This document shows, one piece after another, positions 6,870 through 15,174 of a DNA stretch of 64,000 nucleotides (its first letter is position 1; every line of letters starts with the position of its first letter). The notes beneath the pieces are model-generated. The model was not told where the DNA came from. It worked only from the letters and a program-made list of their open reading frames with translations, and ran no database searches. The stretch spans positions 60,708-124,707 of the forward strand of contig JAHFBP010000002.1 of NCBI GenBank assembly GCA_023249975.1, in the 5' to 3' direction. The translations under genes were made by a program, and so were the position numbers. The stretch is from a bacterium. Its GTDB lineage: Bacteria; Babelota; Babeliae; Babelales; GCA-2401785.

Positions 6870-9377
6870 ATGATTCGTAAGGGGTTTTTTCTGTTTTTTG
6901 TATTTTTTATGAGCATTGCAACAACATACGCTAGCTCAGAAATATTCGTTAATGAAGCGATTGGACATGAAATGTTGCGCTTTATTGAGGAAACGCCCGA
7001 TCGAGACTTTTGTTATGCAGCATTTAGTCAAATAACACATTCTGAAATCTTAAAAGCCATCGTAAGCAACTATCGAAGAATTACTTTTAAAATCGCAATT
7101 GACGAACAGCATTACGATAATTTTGCAGAAAAAATTGATGGTTTAAAGAAGCAAAAGACTTCGAGTGACAATGATAAGGAAAAAGCCGAAAAAAACAGGT
7201 ACAACGAACTTATTGAGGAAATAAAAAGTAATGTTATTCAAGTACCCACATTACATCATAAATTTTTCCTTAATAGAAATGGGGTCTTAACGGGATCTGC
7301 AAATGCAACGAATGGTGCATTTGGTGCGAGCTATGAATTATCAGTTCGTATAAAACGAGACGACCCGACATCTTCAGATATTATTGATACATATCATGCA
7401 TATTATTCTATGCAGATATTAAGATGTAAAACGAAACTCAATCTCAAAAAGCATAAACACCTTGTGTCATTTTCAAATAACAATGAAATGATCATACAAA
7501 AAATTGATGCAACAAGGCCACAGGAGCCCATTAGAATGGGATTGTTTTCTTGCACAAGTGGACAAATCATTAATGCTCTTGTTCGTGCAGCAAAAAGACA
7601 CTGCGATGTTATTATCATTACTGATCGCAGCAAGATGTCTGATGAAACTATTGACCGTCTTGCTCAAGCTGGAGCAAGATTGTGCCTTTTGGGACATATA
7701 AAAGATGAAGAATCACTTCTCGTTTCTGGACCAATACGTCTTCCTGTCCGCTATCTCGACACATCAAAATATATTCATAGTAAAATTATTATTTTGAATG
7801 ATGAATTCCTCATAAGCTCTGGAAATGCAACTAATGAGGCAAACCAACAATTTAATGACATGATATGCCTGAATAAAGAGGAAAACCTTGAGGCGTACAA
7901 TACTTGCAATCAATATATTTTAGATTTATTTGAAACAATTGGTTCAATAGGAAATGATTCCTTAGATACTTTTTTAGAAAATCAACAGATAAAAGATGAT
8001 GAAAAATATGCACAAGCTGTATTGCGCCGAATTCCCACAATGTGTAATATTTGTGATGAACTAAAACCTAAAACATCTCATCAATGGATGTGTCCTGCCC
8101 CTCACAACAACAGTTATTTTTGTTGTGACAGCTGTGCAGATAAGATAATAAAAGAAGGTGGTCCCTGTCCCTTTTGTCGTCACGAAAAAACTCTTGAAGA
8201 AATTGAAGCAGAAAAGCGTGTAAAAGCTAAAAAAGATAAGGAAGACGCTAAACATGCTGCATTCCTTCGTGCACAAGAAGAAAATAAAGCAAAAAGAGAA
8301 AAAGCCGCTTCTCTTTGTACGCAAGGGACAAACAATGTAGAGTCACCAAAAAAATCAACCAAATCAAACAAATCAACCAAATCAAACAAATCAACCAAAT
8401 CAACACAAAACGCCTCTCAAGATCATGATGATGACCTTGATACCATACTTGAAAAATTCAAGAAAGCAGATCTACTTAGTGGTGGCAAAATGAGTCCCGA
8501 CCAAGCAACTACTTCTGTATCTTCCACAACAACTTCTCCAATGCGCTTGAAACAAATGCCACCGTATATTTTAAGCGATTTATTTGATGCAATATTAAAT
8601 AATCAAGGCAATAAGGTTGAAAAACTTCTTAATAAATACAACCCCGATTGTTTAATTCAAACGAAAGTGAACAGGCAGAATGTATCTGCTACGGGGTTAT
8701 GCCTGTCGGCAAAATCGAACAATCCTACAATACCCCAAATTTTTTTAAAATTTGGGGCTGACCCTAATAATCAAGATTCAACATTCGGTCAAACAGCCCT
8801 TATGGTAGCTGCTGGAGATTTAAATGAAAACATTGTCAAACTATTACTTGAAAATCCAAATAATCCGGCTAATCCAAATCTGAAAAATAACGAAGGCGAA
8901 ACAGCTTTGTTATTTTTCAGTAAAGCACATAAGAACAATACTCGTATTGCAGAATTGCTTTTAAGTCATGGTGCTGATCCTAATTTACCAAATAATTCAG
9001 GCCACACAGCCTTACATTATTGTTGTCAGAATATATCAGCTATAAATCTTGCTACCGCAAAATTACTTTTAGAGCATGGAGCTGATCCAAATTTACCAAA
9101 CCACTTAAATACTACAGCTCTACAAATTGCAACTGAATGCCAAAATATAGGATGTGTAATATGGCTTTTAAAATATGGCGCCAATCCTAACTCACAGATG
9201 GAAAAAGGAACAACGCCACTCCATACAGCTTCATTTAATAATAACCTAGAAATAGCTAAAGTCCTGTTAAAACATGGCGCTGACCCTTATAAAAAAATGA
9301 ACGACGGGTTTACAACGCCTATGCTTTTTTCAAAAAGCACTGAAATGAAAAACCTTCTACAAAGCTATCGCAAGTAG
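6870..9377 (+). CDS. Secreted phospholipase D-like / RING / ankyrin-repeat protein
   Basis: 835 residues with an unusual domain order. A signal peptide (GFFLFFVFFMSIATTYAS) is followed by two PLD-type catalytic half-sites: HHKFFLNRNGVLTGSAN near 128-145 and HSKIIILNDEFLISSGN near 303-320. Both keep the HxK and downstream GSxN/SGN residues, so an active phosphodiesterase (lipase or nuclease) is possible. A RING-like zinc cluster follows (CNIC, MCPAPH, CDSC, CPFC, about 391-434), then a charged stretch and an S/T/K/N repeat (about 493-515), and finally six or seven ankyrin repeats (about 565-833; GADPNLPN-type). RING domains normally recruit ubiquitin-conjugating enzymes and ankyrins bind proteins, so a role inside a eukaryotic host is the likely reading. 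Domain calls are from motifs; activity is inferred. Confidence 0.85.
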   Translation: MIRKGFFLFFVFFMSIATTYASSEIFVNEAIGHEMLRFIEETPDRDFCYAAFSQITHSEILKAIVSNYRRITFKIAIDEQHYDNFAEKIDGLKKQKTSSDNDKEKAEKNRYNELIEEIKSNVIQVPTLHHKFFLNRNGVLTGSANATNGAFGASYELSVRIKRDDPTSSDIIDTYHAYYSMQILRCKTKLNLKKHKHLVSFSNNNEMIIQKIDATRPQEPIRMGLFSCTSGQIINALVRAAKRHCDVIIITDRSKMSDETIDRLAQAGARLCLLGHIKDEESLLVSGPIRLPVRYLDTSKYIHSKIIILNDEFLISSGNATNEANQQFNDMICLNKEENLEAYNTCNQYILDLFETIGSIGNDSLDTFLENQQIKDDEKYAQAVLRRIPTMCNICDELKPKTSHQWMCPAPHNNSYFCCDSCADKIIKEGGPCPFCRHEKTLEEIEAEKRVKAKKDKEDAKHAAFLRAQEENKAKREKAASLCTQGTNNVESPKKSTKSNKSTKSNKSTKSTQNASQDHDDDLDTILEKFKKADLLSGGKMSPDQATTSVSSTTTSPMRLKQMPPYILSDLFDAILNNQGNKVEKLLNKYNPDCLIQTKVNRQNVSATGLCLSAKSNNPTIPQIFLKFGADPNNQDSTFGQTALMVAAGDLNENIVKLLLENPNNPANPNLKNNEGETALLFFSKAHKNNTRIAELLLSHGADPNLPNNSGHTALHYCCQNISAINLATAKLLLEHGADPNLPNHLNTTALQIATECQNIGCVIWLLKYGANPNSQMEKGTTPLHTASFNNNLEIAKVLLKHGADPYKKMNDGFTTPMLFSKSTEMKNLLQSYRK
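8352..8403 (+). repeat. 18-bp in-frame minisatellite in the PLD-RING-ankyrin gene
   Basis: Nearly three head-to-tail copies of an 18-bp unit (AAATCAACCAAATCAAAC) encode repeated K-S-T-K-S-N. It forms a flexible basic linker between the RING and ankyrin parts. Copy number could vary by slippage. Confidence 0.8.
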
Positions 9378-9553
9378 TGTGTCATCTCTTTTATCAAAAA
9401 AACTCTCTACATAGTGGAACGCAACAAGCTCATCACTGTTCAAAAAATATGGGATTTGCTCTATGATAAACAAATCCCTGCACCACAAAGGCTTTCGAAT
9501 TACAAAGGTATATTTTTACCAACTATTTATTCGATAACAAAAAAGGATCCTTA

Positions 9554-11254
9554 ATGGCCGCTGTAACACATGATAATTTGTACAAAGTTCGACACTCGGC
9601 CGCACATTTGTTGGCACACGCCCTCATCCAACTGTATCCAGGGCTGAAATTAACCATTGGGCCCGTCACCAAGCACGGATTTTTCTATGATTTTCTGCCT
9701 ACTGAACATTTATCAGAAATCGATTTGGCAAAAATCGACACTCGCATGCGCGAACTGGCCAAAAAAAATTATCCAATAACTGGCTGCCAAGTCCCTAAAG
9801 CTGAAGCTCGCACCATATTTTCTGACAATAAATTCAAGCTCGAGCTGATTGACGGCATCCCCGGTGAAACCGTTGGCGTGTATACCCAAGGCGATTTTGC
9901 TGACTTGTGCGCGGGCGGACACACTGAATCAACCGGAGACGTCAAACATTTTATGCTGACTGGGCTTGCAGGGTCCTATTGGCGAGCCGACAGAACCGGA
10001 ACTCAATTGCAACGGATTATGGGAATTGCTTTTGAAACCAAGCAAGACATGGACGCCTATTTGCAAAAGCTCGAAGACGCCAAAACCTATGACCATCGCA
10101 ACTTGGGCAAACAACTTGACCTCTTTTCATTCCACCCAGAAGCTCCTGGTTCAGTTTTTTTCCACAATAAGGGAACATTTCTGTTCAACAAATTGGTCAA
10201 TTTAGTCCGTGATGCCCAAAAGCACTTGTTCCAAGAAGTCAGAACTCCCATGATCATGCACACCGATTTGTGGAAAACATCGGGGCACTATGACAACTTT
10301 AAAGACAACATGTATTTCACGCACATTGACGAACACGACCATGCCATTAAACCCATGAACTGCCCGGGTGGCGTGCTCATGTACAAAGAAAAACCTCATT
10401 CATACCGCGAACTTCCAATTCGATTGGCAGAATTTGGGCTGGTTTACCGACACGAACTTTCCGGAGTTTTGCACGGACTTTCCCGAGTACGATGCTTTAC
10501 TCAAGATGATGCGCACACATTTTGCATGCCCGAACAAGCTGAAGACGAAGTTATGGCACAGGTCGAAATGGTCCTTGCTGTTTACAAAAAGTTTGAGTTT
10601 GCGGACATTAAATTTGCCGTTTCAACTCGTCCAGCCAAGTCCATGGGCGCACAAAGCCAATGGGACACAGCAACCGATGCGCTGAAAAACGCGCTTAACC
10701 GATTGAACATTCCATTCATAGTCCAAGAAGGCGAAGGCGCCTTTTATGGCCCCAAGATTGAAATTGCCATCGAAGACGCCATGGAACGGTCATGGCAATG
10801 TGGAACCATTCAATTTGACTTCAACTTGCCCGAACGTTTTGACCTTGAATATATTCAATCCGATCAAACCAAAGCACGCCCGGTCATGCTGCATCGTGCC
10901 ATTTTGGGCTCAGTTGAACGATTTTTGAGTGTGATGCTGGAACATTACAAAGGCCGCCTGCCATTGTGGCTTGCCCCGGTTCAGGCTCGTATTTTGCCTA
11001 TTTCTGAAAAACAGGTTGATTATGCCAAAGTTGTTTGCCAAAAGTTGGCTGCTGCCGGAATTCGCGTGGAAATTGATCACTCCAATGACAAAATCTCTGC
11101 TCAAATCAGGCGTGCTCAATTGGATCAAATACCATGGATGTTGGTTGTTGGGGACAAAGAAATGGACCAAAACACCGTTACGCTCCGCCATCGGGACGGA
11201 ACCCAGGAATTTGGCAAAACGGTAGAGTTTCTCATTGAGATAGCTAACAAATAA
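9554..11254 (+). CDS. thrS: Threonyl-tRNA synthetase lacking the N-terminal TGS domain
   Basis: 566 residues; E. coli ThrRS has about 640. It charges tRNA-Thr in the cytoplasm. The protein starts directly at the editing domain (HSAAHLLAHAL with its HxxxH zinc-type motif at about 14-18, and DLCAGGHTEST near 120), so the usual TGS domain is missing. The class II core follows, with NCPGG near 275, motif 2 around YRHELSGVLHGLSRVRCFTQDD, and motif 3 around LHRAILGSVERF. The C-terminal anticodon-binding domain begins near LPLWLAPVQ. AAGGATCC precedes the ATG. No T-box-like leader was seen. A long-loop terminator follows. Confidence 0.95.
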   Translation: MAAVTHDNLYKVRHSAAHLLAHALIQLYPGLKLTIGPVTKHGFFYDFLPTEHLSEIDLAKIDTRMRELAKKNYPITGCQVPKAEARTIFSDNKFKLELIDGIPGETVGVYTQGDFADLCAGGHTESTGDVKHFMLTGLAGSYWRADRTGTQLQRIMGIAFETKQDMDAYLQKLEDAKTYDHRNLGKQLDLFSFHPEAPGSVFFHNKGTFLFNKLVNLVRDAQKHLFQEVRTPMIMHTDLWKTSGHYDNFKDNMYFTHIDEHDHAIKPMNCPGGVLMYKEKPHSYRELPIRLAEFGLVYRHELSGVLHGLSRVRCFTQDDAHTFCMPEQAEDEVMAQVEMVLAVYKKFEFADIKFAVSTRPAKSMGAQSQWDTATDALKNALNRLNIPFIVQEGEGAFYGPKIEIAIEDAMERSWQCGTIQFDFNLPERFDLEYIQSDQTKARPVMLHRAILGSVERFLSVMLEHYKGRLPLWLAPVQARILPISEKQVDYAKVVCQKLAAAGIRVEIDHSNDKISAQIRRAQLDQIPWMLVVGDKEMDQNTVTLRHRDGTQEFGKTVEFLIEIANK

Positions 11255-11265
11255 CTCAAAAAGTG

Positions 11266-11346
11266 CGGCTTTTACTACTTTTTTTGCCTAATGCAGGGTA
11301 TCAAGTAGTATTAAACAAATGGATGTTGTAAAAGCCGTTTCTTTTT
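11266..11346 (+). terminator. Long-loop terminator / possible attenuator after thrS
   Basis: A perfect 10-bp stem CGGCTTTTAC/GTAAAAGCCG (11266-11275 and 11328-11337) encloses a 52-nt loop and is followed by TTTCTTTTT. A second perfect 8-bp stem TACTACTT/AAGTAGTA (11273-11280 and 11303-11310) overlaps the left arm by three bases, so the two stems compete. It ends 15 bp before the next start codon. Confidence 0.65.
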
Positions 11347-11360
11347 AACCAAGGAATTTT

Positions 11361-12128
11361 ATGAAAAAATTAATGTTATTGCTTACCATTACCACCGGAA
11401 CGATCTGCCAACCTGCTCAAGGTACTTGGATTAATGTTGCGACCAAAATAAAAAATGCTCTTGTCATTCAAGGCGATAAGGCTTATAGGAATGCGTGTGC
11501 CATTAACTTGAATCAGCAACTTGATAACGCGAAAGTCGCCCTAGGCGAGATTGTTACAAACAACACTCCTAACGGACAAACAGCAATCGAATTGCAAGCT
11601 GGCGCAATTCAGCTATATGGTGATGCCAAAACTTTGATGAACACCCAGTGGAAAAAAGCCAAAGAGGCTTATGACTTCTTGTGTGATACAGATAAAACAG
11701 CTGCTGGTTTAAGCGATAAAATTGATGGAGCTTTCGCTGTAACAATCAACACATTAAAAAAGCCGGAATTTTATCTCAATAATACCTTGCCAATCGCCAA
11801 TGCTGTTTTTCAAGATGGAAAAGAGTGGACGCTCAAACAAGCATTCATCAATGGATTTGTTTCAGCTGCAGCCAAAGCGACAAAAAAACACTATAAAAAT
11901 GAAGGTTCGCTTGATGACACCTCCATGAAAGTATTAATGCCTCTCTTGTGGGCTTTGTATATTGAACCACAATTGACGCTCAACTTCCTTCGCCACCCAA
12001 TTACCAGTTGGAGCAATTTCTTCAACAAGCATCGCAATCATAGATTTGGCAAAATGGCACTTAAGATCGCATTTGCCATGCTAGAGGAAGTTGCTGCGAA
12101 ACAGGAAGCTGCTGAGGAGCTGCAATAA
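11361..12128 (+). CDS. Secreted protein, related to the gene at 12930-13661
   Basis: 255 residues starting with a signal peptide (KKLMLLLTITTGTICQPAQG); AAGGAATTTT precedes the ATG. A block PIANAVFQDGKEWTLKQAFI near 145 and a later block ALYIEPQLTLNFL parallel PVINAAVQEGEFTKTQAAI and LAQLEPQLAGRVV in the protein at 12930, so the two are paralogues. No known domain is recognised. It is the first of three consecutive secreted genes, each followed by a version of the same terminator element. Likely exported; function unknown. Confidence 0.7.
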   Translation: MKKLMLLLTITTGTICQPAQGTWINVATKIKNALVIQGDKAYRNACAINLNQQLDNAKVALGEIVTNNTPNGQTAIELQAGAIQLYGDAKTLMNTQWKKAKEAYDFLCDTDKTAAGLSDKIDGAFAVTINTLKKPEFYLNNTLPIANAVFQDGKEWTLKQAFINGFVSAAAKATKKHYKNEGSLDDTSMKVLMPLLWALYIEPQLTLNFLRHPITSWSNFFNKHRNHRFGKMALKIAFAMLEEVAAKQEAAEELQ

Positions 12129-12155
12129 GAAGAACCTCATTTCTTCAAAAGATTC

Positions 12156-12217
12156 AAGGCCTGAGTGGCAATCCTCCGACAGTAAACTTCTGGCGGACAA
12201 GCACTCAGGCCTTTTTT
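12156..12217 (+). terminator. Long-loop terminator with conserved CCTCC...GGCGGACAAG core (copy 1)
   Basis: A 12-bp perfect stem AAGGCCTGAGTG/CACTCAGGCCTT (12156-12167 and 12202-12213) ending in six T. The 34-nt loop carries CCTCC and GGCGGACAAG, which can pair with one mismatch. The same core recurs after the third gene of this group (13684-13749) and half of it after the second (12760-12786), with different outer stems. Confidence 0.75.
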
Positions 12218-12285
12218 ACTAAAAACAATTTACGCTGTATTTTGAAATAGAACCTATACAGACAATTTAATCTTGGATTTTACTC

Positions 12286-12753
12286 ATGAAAATTTTAGCC
12301 AAAATAATTGCCCTGACCTTAACCTTACTCTTTAGCGCCGGCAATTGCCAAGCAGCTGATGACAGATCCGCATTTGAGCATGAATTACTTATTTTAGGCG
12401 GCACGGCGGCATTTAGCAGCGAAATTTTGAGCGTTATATATCCTGGCGGCCAAACCGCTCCAACAAAAACAAAACGCATACTCGCAGGCTTGGCATCTCT
12501 TGCCTCTCATGCTATTCAGTCAAAACTTGACGAAAATGAATACTCCGCAATGGGGCACCTATTGGTACTCTCTCGATCCAACCCTGTTGAATTATGGGAA
12601 CTCGCCTCTGCTCTTATTCATGGCAAAAAAACAACCAAGGCCTATTTTTCATCACTCAAAAACAATCCTGAACGAACGTGCGGAATTTTCCTCAAGTTTG
12701 GACTGGCTGATTTGCTCTATATCACCAATGCGGAACTAACTCCTGACAATTAA
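12286..12753 (+). CDS. Small secreted protein, likely distant member of the 11361/12930 family
   Basis: 155 residues with a signal peptide (KILAKIIALTLTLLFSAGNCQA). No known domain. The order of hydrophobic helices in its C-terminal half (MGHLLVLSRSNPVELWELAS, then FLKFGLADLL) resembles the EPQL helix region of its two neighbours, which together with the shared downstream element suggests common descent; this is not certain by eye. No strong Shine-Dalgarno is visible. It sits in the middle of the three-gene group. Confidence 0.6.
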   Translation: MKILAKIIALTLTLLFSAGNCQAADDRSAFEHELLILGGTAAFSSEILSVIYPGGQTAPTKTKRILAGLASLASHAIQSKLDENEYSAMGHLLVLSRSNPVELWELASALIHGKKTTKAYFSSLKNNPERTCGIFLKFGLADLLYITNAELTPDN

Positions 12754-12759
12754 ATTTTC

Positions 12760-12786
12760 AAAGCCCGTGTAGAAGCCCTCCTGAGC
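12760..12786 (+). repeat. Half copy of the CCTCC terminator element
   Basis: AAGCCCGTGTAGAAGCCCTC and the following CTGAGC match the left half of the element at 13689-13714 with three differences, but the right half (GGCGG arm and T run) is missing. It lies just after the stop codon of the second gene and looks like a decayed terminator. Confidence 0.55.
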
Positions 12787-12929
12787 ACATCCAACACTGC
12801 CCACTTCATAAAAAAATTCAAAAAACATAGGGTCTTATTGCCTTTCTTGGCAAAAACCCCATTTGAGATAGAATTGTTGATGTAAGGGCACTATGCCCCT
12901 AAAATAGACAACTTTAAAAGGAATGTTAT

Positions 12930-13661
12930 ATGAAAAGATTGTTATTGATGCTCGCCGCACTTGGCGCTCTTGCAACGCCGTCAGCTCAGGCTGGAACCGC
13001 ATTAAATGCTCATTGGGTTATTCCAGTCATCAATGCCGCTGTACAAGAAGGCGAATTTACCAAGACTCAAGCAGCTATCAATTTTGCAGTTTCTGGCTTT
13101 TTAACTAAATTTCTTAGTAACCCGAATAATATAAATTATGCGCAATTTAAGAACCATGATAAAGCAATCTTGCTTGGACTTAAACTCGCCCAACTTGAAC
13201 CACAATTGGCAGGTAGAGTCGTAAAGTCACTCGTTTTCAACAAAGACGGCGTTAAAACTAGATTTAAAAATGCCTGGGGAAATCTTGCCAACCGAGGCTG
13301 GAAACGTTGGGTTGCAACTGCCACAAAAATTGCGCTGCTCAATGCTTCCCATGGCGACGCTCCTTCGGCAGCAAAGCAACATACGCATGTAACGCCTAAG
13401 CATATTCCTTACGGCGAAACGCCTGTGCCCATAAATATTAAGACTCTATCTCTCACTCTCGGAGATCATGCAAGGACGCTGCTCACGATAGATGACCAGG
13501 GCGATGTCAGCTTAAAGGATAATGGAAAACCTTTATATCTTTACAATAAATGTGTTTATGTACAAGATAATAAGTATAATTATCCTCCATTAATAATCAA
13601 AAATGGATCAACTTTAAAACAAACTCAGCAACAAGTTACTCTTGCAGACTTGCTAAGATAA
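12930..13661 (+). CDS. Secreted protein, paralogue of the gene at 11361-12128
   Basis: 243 residues. A signal peptide (KRLLLMLAALGALATPSAQA) is followed by a helical domain that aligns by eye with the 11361 protein (PVINAAVQEGEFTK near 35; LAQLEPQLAGRVVKSL near 90). The C-terminal third (after about 150) is different: a polar extension with VPINIKTLSLTLGD and YNYPPLI that looks beta-rich. AAAAGGAATG precedes the ATG. A complete long-loop terminator follows at 13684. No function can be assigned. Confidence 0.7.
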   Translation: MKRLLLMLAALGALATPSAQAGTALNAHWVIPVINAAVQEGEFTKTQAAINFAVSGFLTKFLSNPNNINYAQFKNHDKAILLGLKLAQLEPQLAGRVVKSLVFNKDGVKTRFKNAWGNLANRGWKRWVATATKIALLNASHGDAPSAAKQHTHVTPKHIPYGETPVPINIKTLSLTLGDHARTLLTIDDQGDVSLKDNGKPLYLYNKCVYVQDNKYNYPPLIIKNGSTLKQTQQQVTLADLLR

Positions 13662-13683
13662 AAACCGTTTTTTAATTTTTAAT

Positions 13684-13749
13684 AAAAAGGCCCGTGTCGA
13701 AACCCTCCTGAGCTAAAAGCTTTGGCGGACAAGTACATGGGCCTTTTTT
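13684..13749 (+). terminator. Long-loop terminator with conserved CCTCC...GGCGGACAAG core (copy 2)
   Basis: Outer stem AAAAAGGCCCGTGT against ACATGGGCCTTTTTT (one G-T pair), ending in a T tract. The loop holds CCTCC, a small AGCT/AGCT hairpin, then GGCGGACAAG. The core is shared with 12156-12217 although the outer stems differ. Confidence 0.75.
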
Positions 13750-13824
13750 ATTGTGGCTCAGATTCACATTTATCAGGTATAATCAGCAACATCTGCTGAA
13801 ATAACGAATTTGAATGTATTTGCC

Positions 13825-14757
13825 ATGGAACTTAAAGAATTTACTCCACTCACCGTTGATTTTTTGGCGCATCTTGAAATTGAGCGCAATATGTCGTCCC
13901 ACACGATTCGGGCATATCGCGCCGACCTCAAGCAGCTCATTGAATTTTGGACGCGCATTGAAGCTTCCCAAAAAAAGGCTCCTCTTGACCCGCAAGAAGT
14001 AATTCGCCGCTTTATTATCTCGCTTTTTTACCTCAAGCTGAGCAAGGCCTCCCTTGCCCGCAAACTTTCGTGCCTGCGCTCGCTGTCCACCTTTTTGCTG
14101 TCGATGAACATCAACCTGCCGATCAACGCAAAATCGCCGCGATTGGACAAAAAACTCCCCCCTATTTTGAGCGTTGACGAAATGACCTATTTGCTCGACA
14201 CCCTCAAAAACGAAGACATGCCCACCCCTTTCCCGCGCCGCGACCGTGCGATTTTGGAAGTTTTGTATGCCACAGGAATTCGCAGCGCAGAACTTGCTGG
14301 CATCAAACTTGAACAGATTAACTTTATTGAAAAGACGATTCGAATTTTGGGCAAAGGAAGACGCGAACGCATCGTACTTTTTGGATCAAAAGCTCAACAA
14401 AGACTTGAGGATTATTTGACCCATGAACGCCAATTTTTACTGCAAAATAATAACGAAGAAGCGGACATCCTCTTTCTCAATTGCAATGGCACACCGCTGA
14501 CCACCCGCTCAATTCAACGCGTGTGCACCATGTTCCGCAAATGCCTCAAAATAGATCGGCCCCTGACCCCCCACAAAATTCGCCATTCATTTGCCACGCA
14601 TTTACTCAACCAGGGCGTCAATCTGCGCGTTATTCAGGAACTTTTGGGGCACAAAACCATTACAACAACTGAAATTTATACCCAAGTTTCACCGGATGAA
14701 CTGGCCAAAATGTGTGATGAAAAGCATCCGCTGCGCGGGGCTGGCAAAAAACACTAG
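13825..14757 (+). CDS. Tyrosine recombinase XerC/XerD type
   Basis: About 311 residues. The N-terminal SAM-like domain starts at VDFLAHLEIERNMS; the catalytic domain follows from about 105. All active-site residues are visible: Arg in TGIRSAEL, Lys in GKGRRER, His and Arg in HKIRHSFATH, His in LLGHKTI and the nucleophile Tyr in TEIYTQV. Xer proteins resolve chromosome dimers at dif; XerC cannot be told from XerD here. ATG 13825 was chosen; an in-frame TTG at 13810 adds five residues and neither has a clear Shine-Dalgarno. The nested inverted-repeat element at 14762-15034 begins 4 bp after the stop codon. Confidence 0.92.
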   Translation: MELKEFTPLTVDFLAHLEIERNMSSHTIRAYRADLKQLIEFWTRIEASQKKAPLDPQEVIRRFIISLFYLKLSKASLARKLSCLRSLSTFLLSMNINLPINAKSPRLDKKLPPILSVDEMTYLLDTLKNEDMPTPFPRRDRAILEVLYATGIRSAELAGIKLEQINFIEKTIRILGKGRRERIVLFGSKAQQRLEDYLTHERQFLLQNNNEEADILFLNCNGTPLTTRSIQRVCTMFRKCLKIDRPLTPHKIRHSFATHLLNQGVNLRVIQELLGHKTITTTEIYTQVSPDELAKMCDEKHPLRGAGKKH

Positions 14758-14761
14758 GTTC

Positions 14762-15034
14762 TGTTGAGTTTTTGAAGTGACCATAAACGAGCTTCAATAA
14801 AGGCTTTTTATAAATCATTCAACTACATCCCGCATGCCCTGAGTGTTTTGTGAGATTTTATCGAACAAAATGTATCGAAGGGTGAACGACTTAAAATTAA
14901 AGCTAAGAGTTTACAATAGCCACCCTTCGATACATTATTCTTATGAAAAACACTCAGGGAATGCGGGGCGAGTGGAGCGAAGTTAGAATATGCCCTTGTG
15001 GGAGCCTGCTTATAGTTGCACTAAAAACTCAACA
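14762..15034. repeat. 273-bp nested inverted-repeat element (MITE-like)
   Basis: This fills most of the 417-bp gap between the recombinase and LRR genes. The outermost arms are a perfect 12-bp inverted repeat, TGTTGAGTTTTT (14762-14773) and AAAAACTCAACA (15023-15034). Inside lies a 140-bp palindrome (14829-14968): CCCGCATGCCCTGAGTGTTT against AAACACTCAGGGAATGCGGG, then ATGTATCGAAGGGTG against CACCCTTCGATACAT. No reading frame is seen inside. Half of the inner palindrome recurs at 49228-49287. A separate 7-bp hairpin follows (15049-15066). It could be a non-autonomous mobile element or a structured transcript. Confidence 0.75.
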
Positions 15035-15174
15035 ACTCTTAATGCCTGACCGTTCGGGAGAACGGTAGTCTTCGGAAATATGTGAACAAAATTATTCAAG
15101 AATTGATAGCCTTCTGTTATCTGCCAAGCATAGAATAAACCTTAAAGCAAATCTGATAAATAAGAGGTGGTTTC

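Noticed and set aside
8352..8403. CRISPR-like array
   Set aside because: Units are 18 bp with no unique spacers and are read in frame as K-S-T-K-S-N; it is a coding minisatellite.
14762..15034. Complete insertion sequence
   Set aside because: No transposase reading frame is inside and no target duplication could be made out.
13750..15174. dif site beside the tyrosine recombinase
   Set aside because: No 28-bp site of the two 11-bp arms plus 6-bp centre kind was found; the inverted repeats there are far longer.
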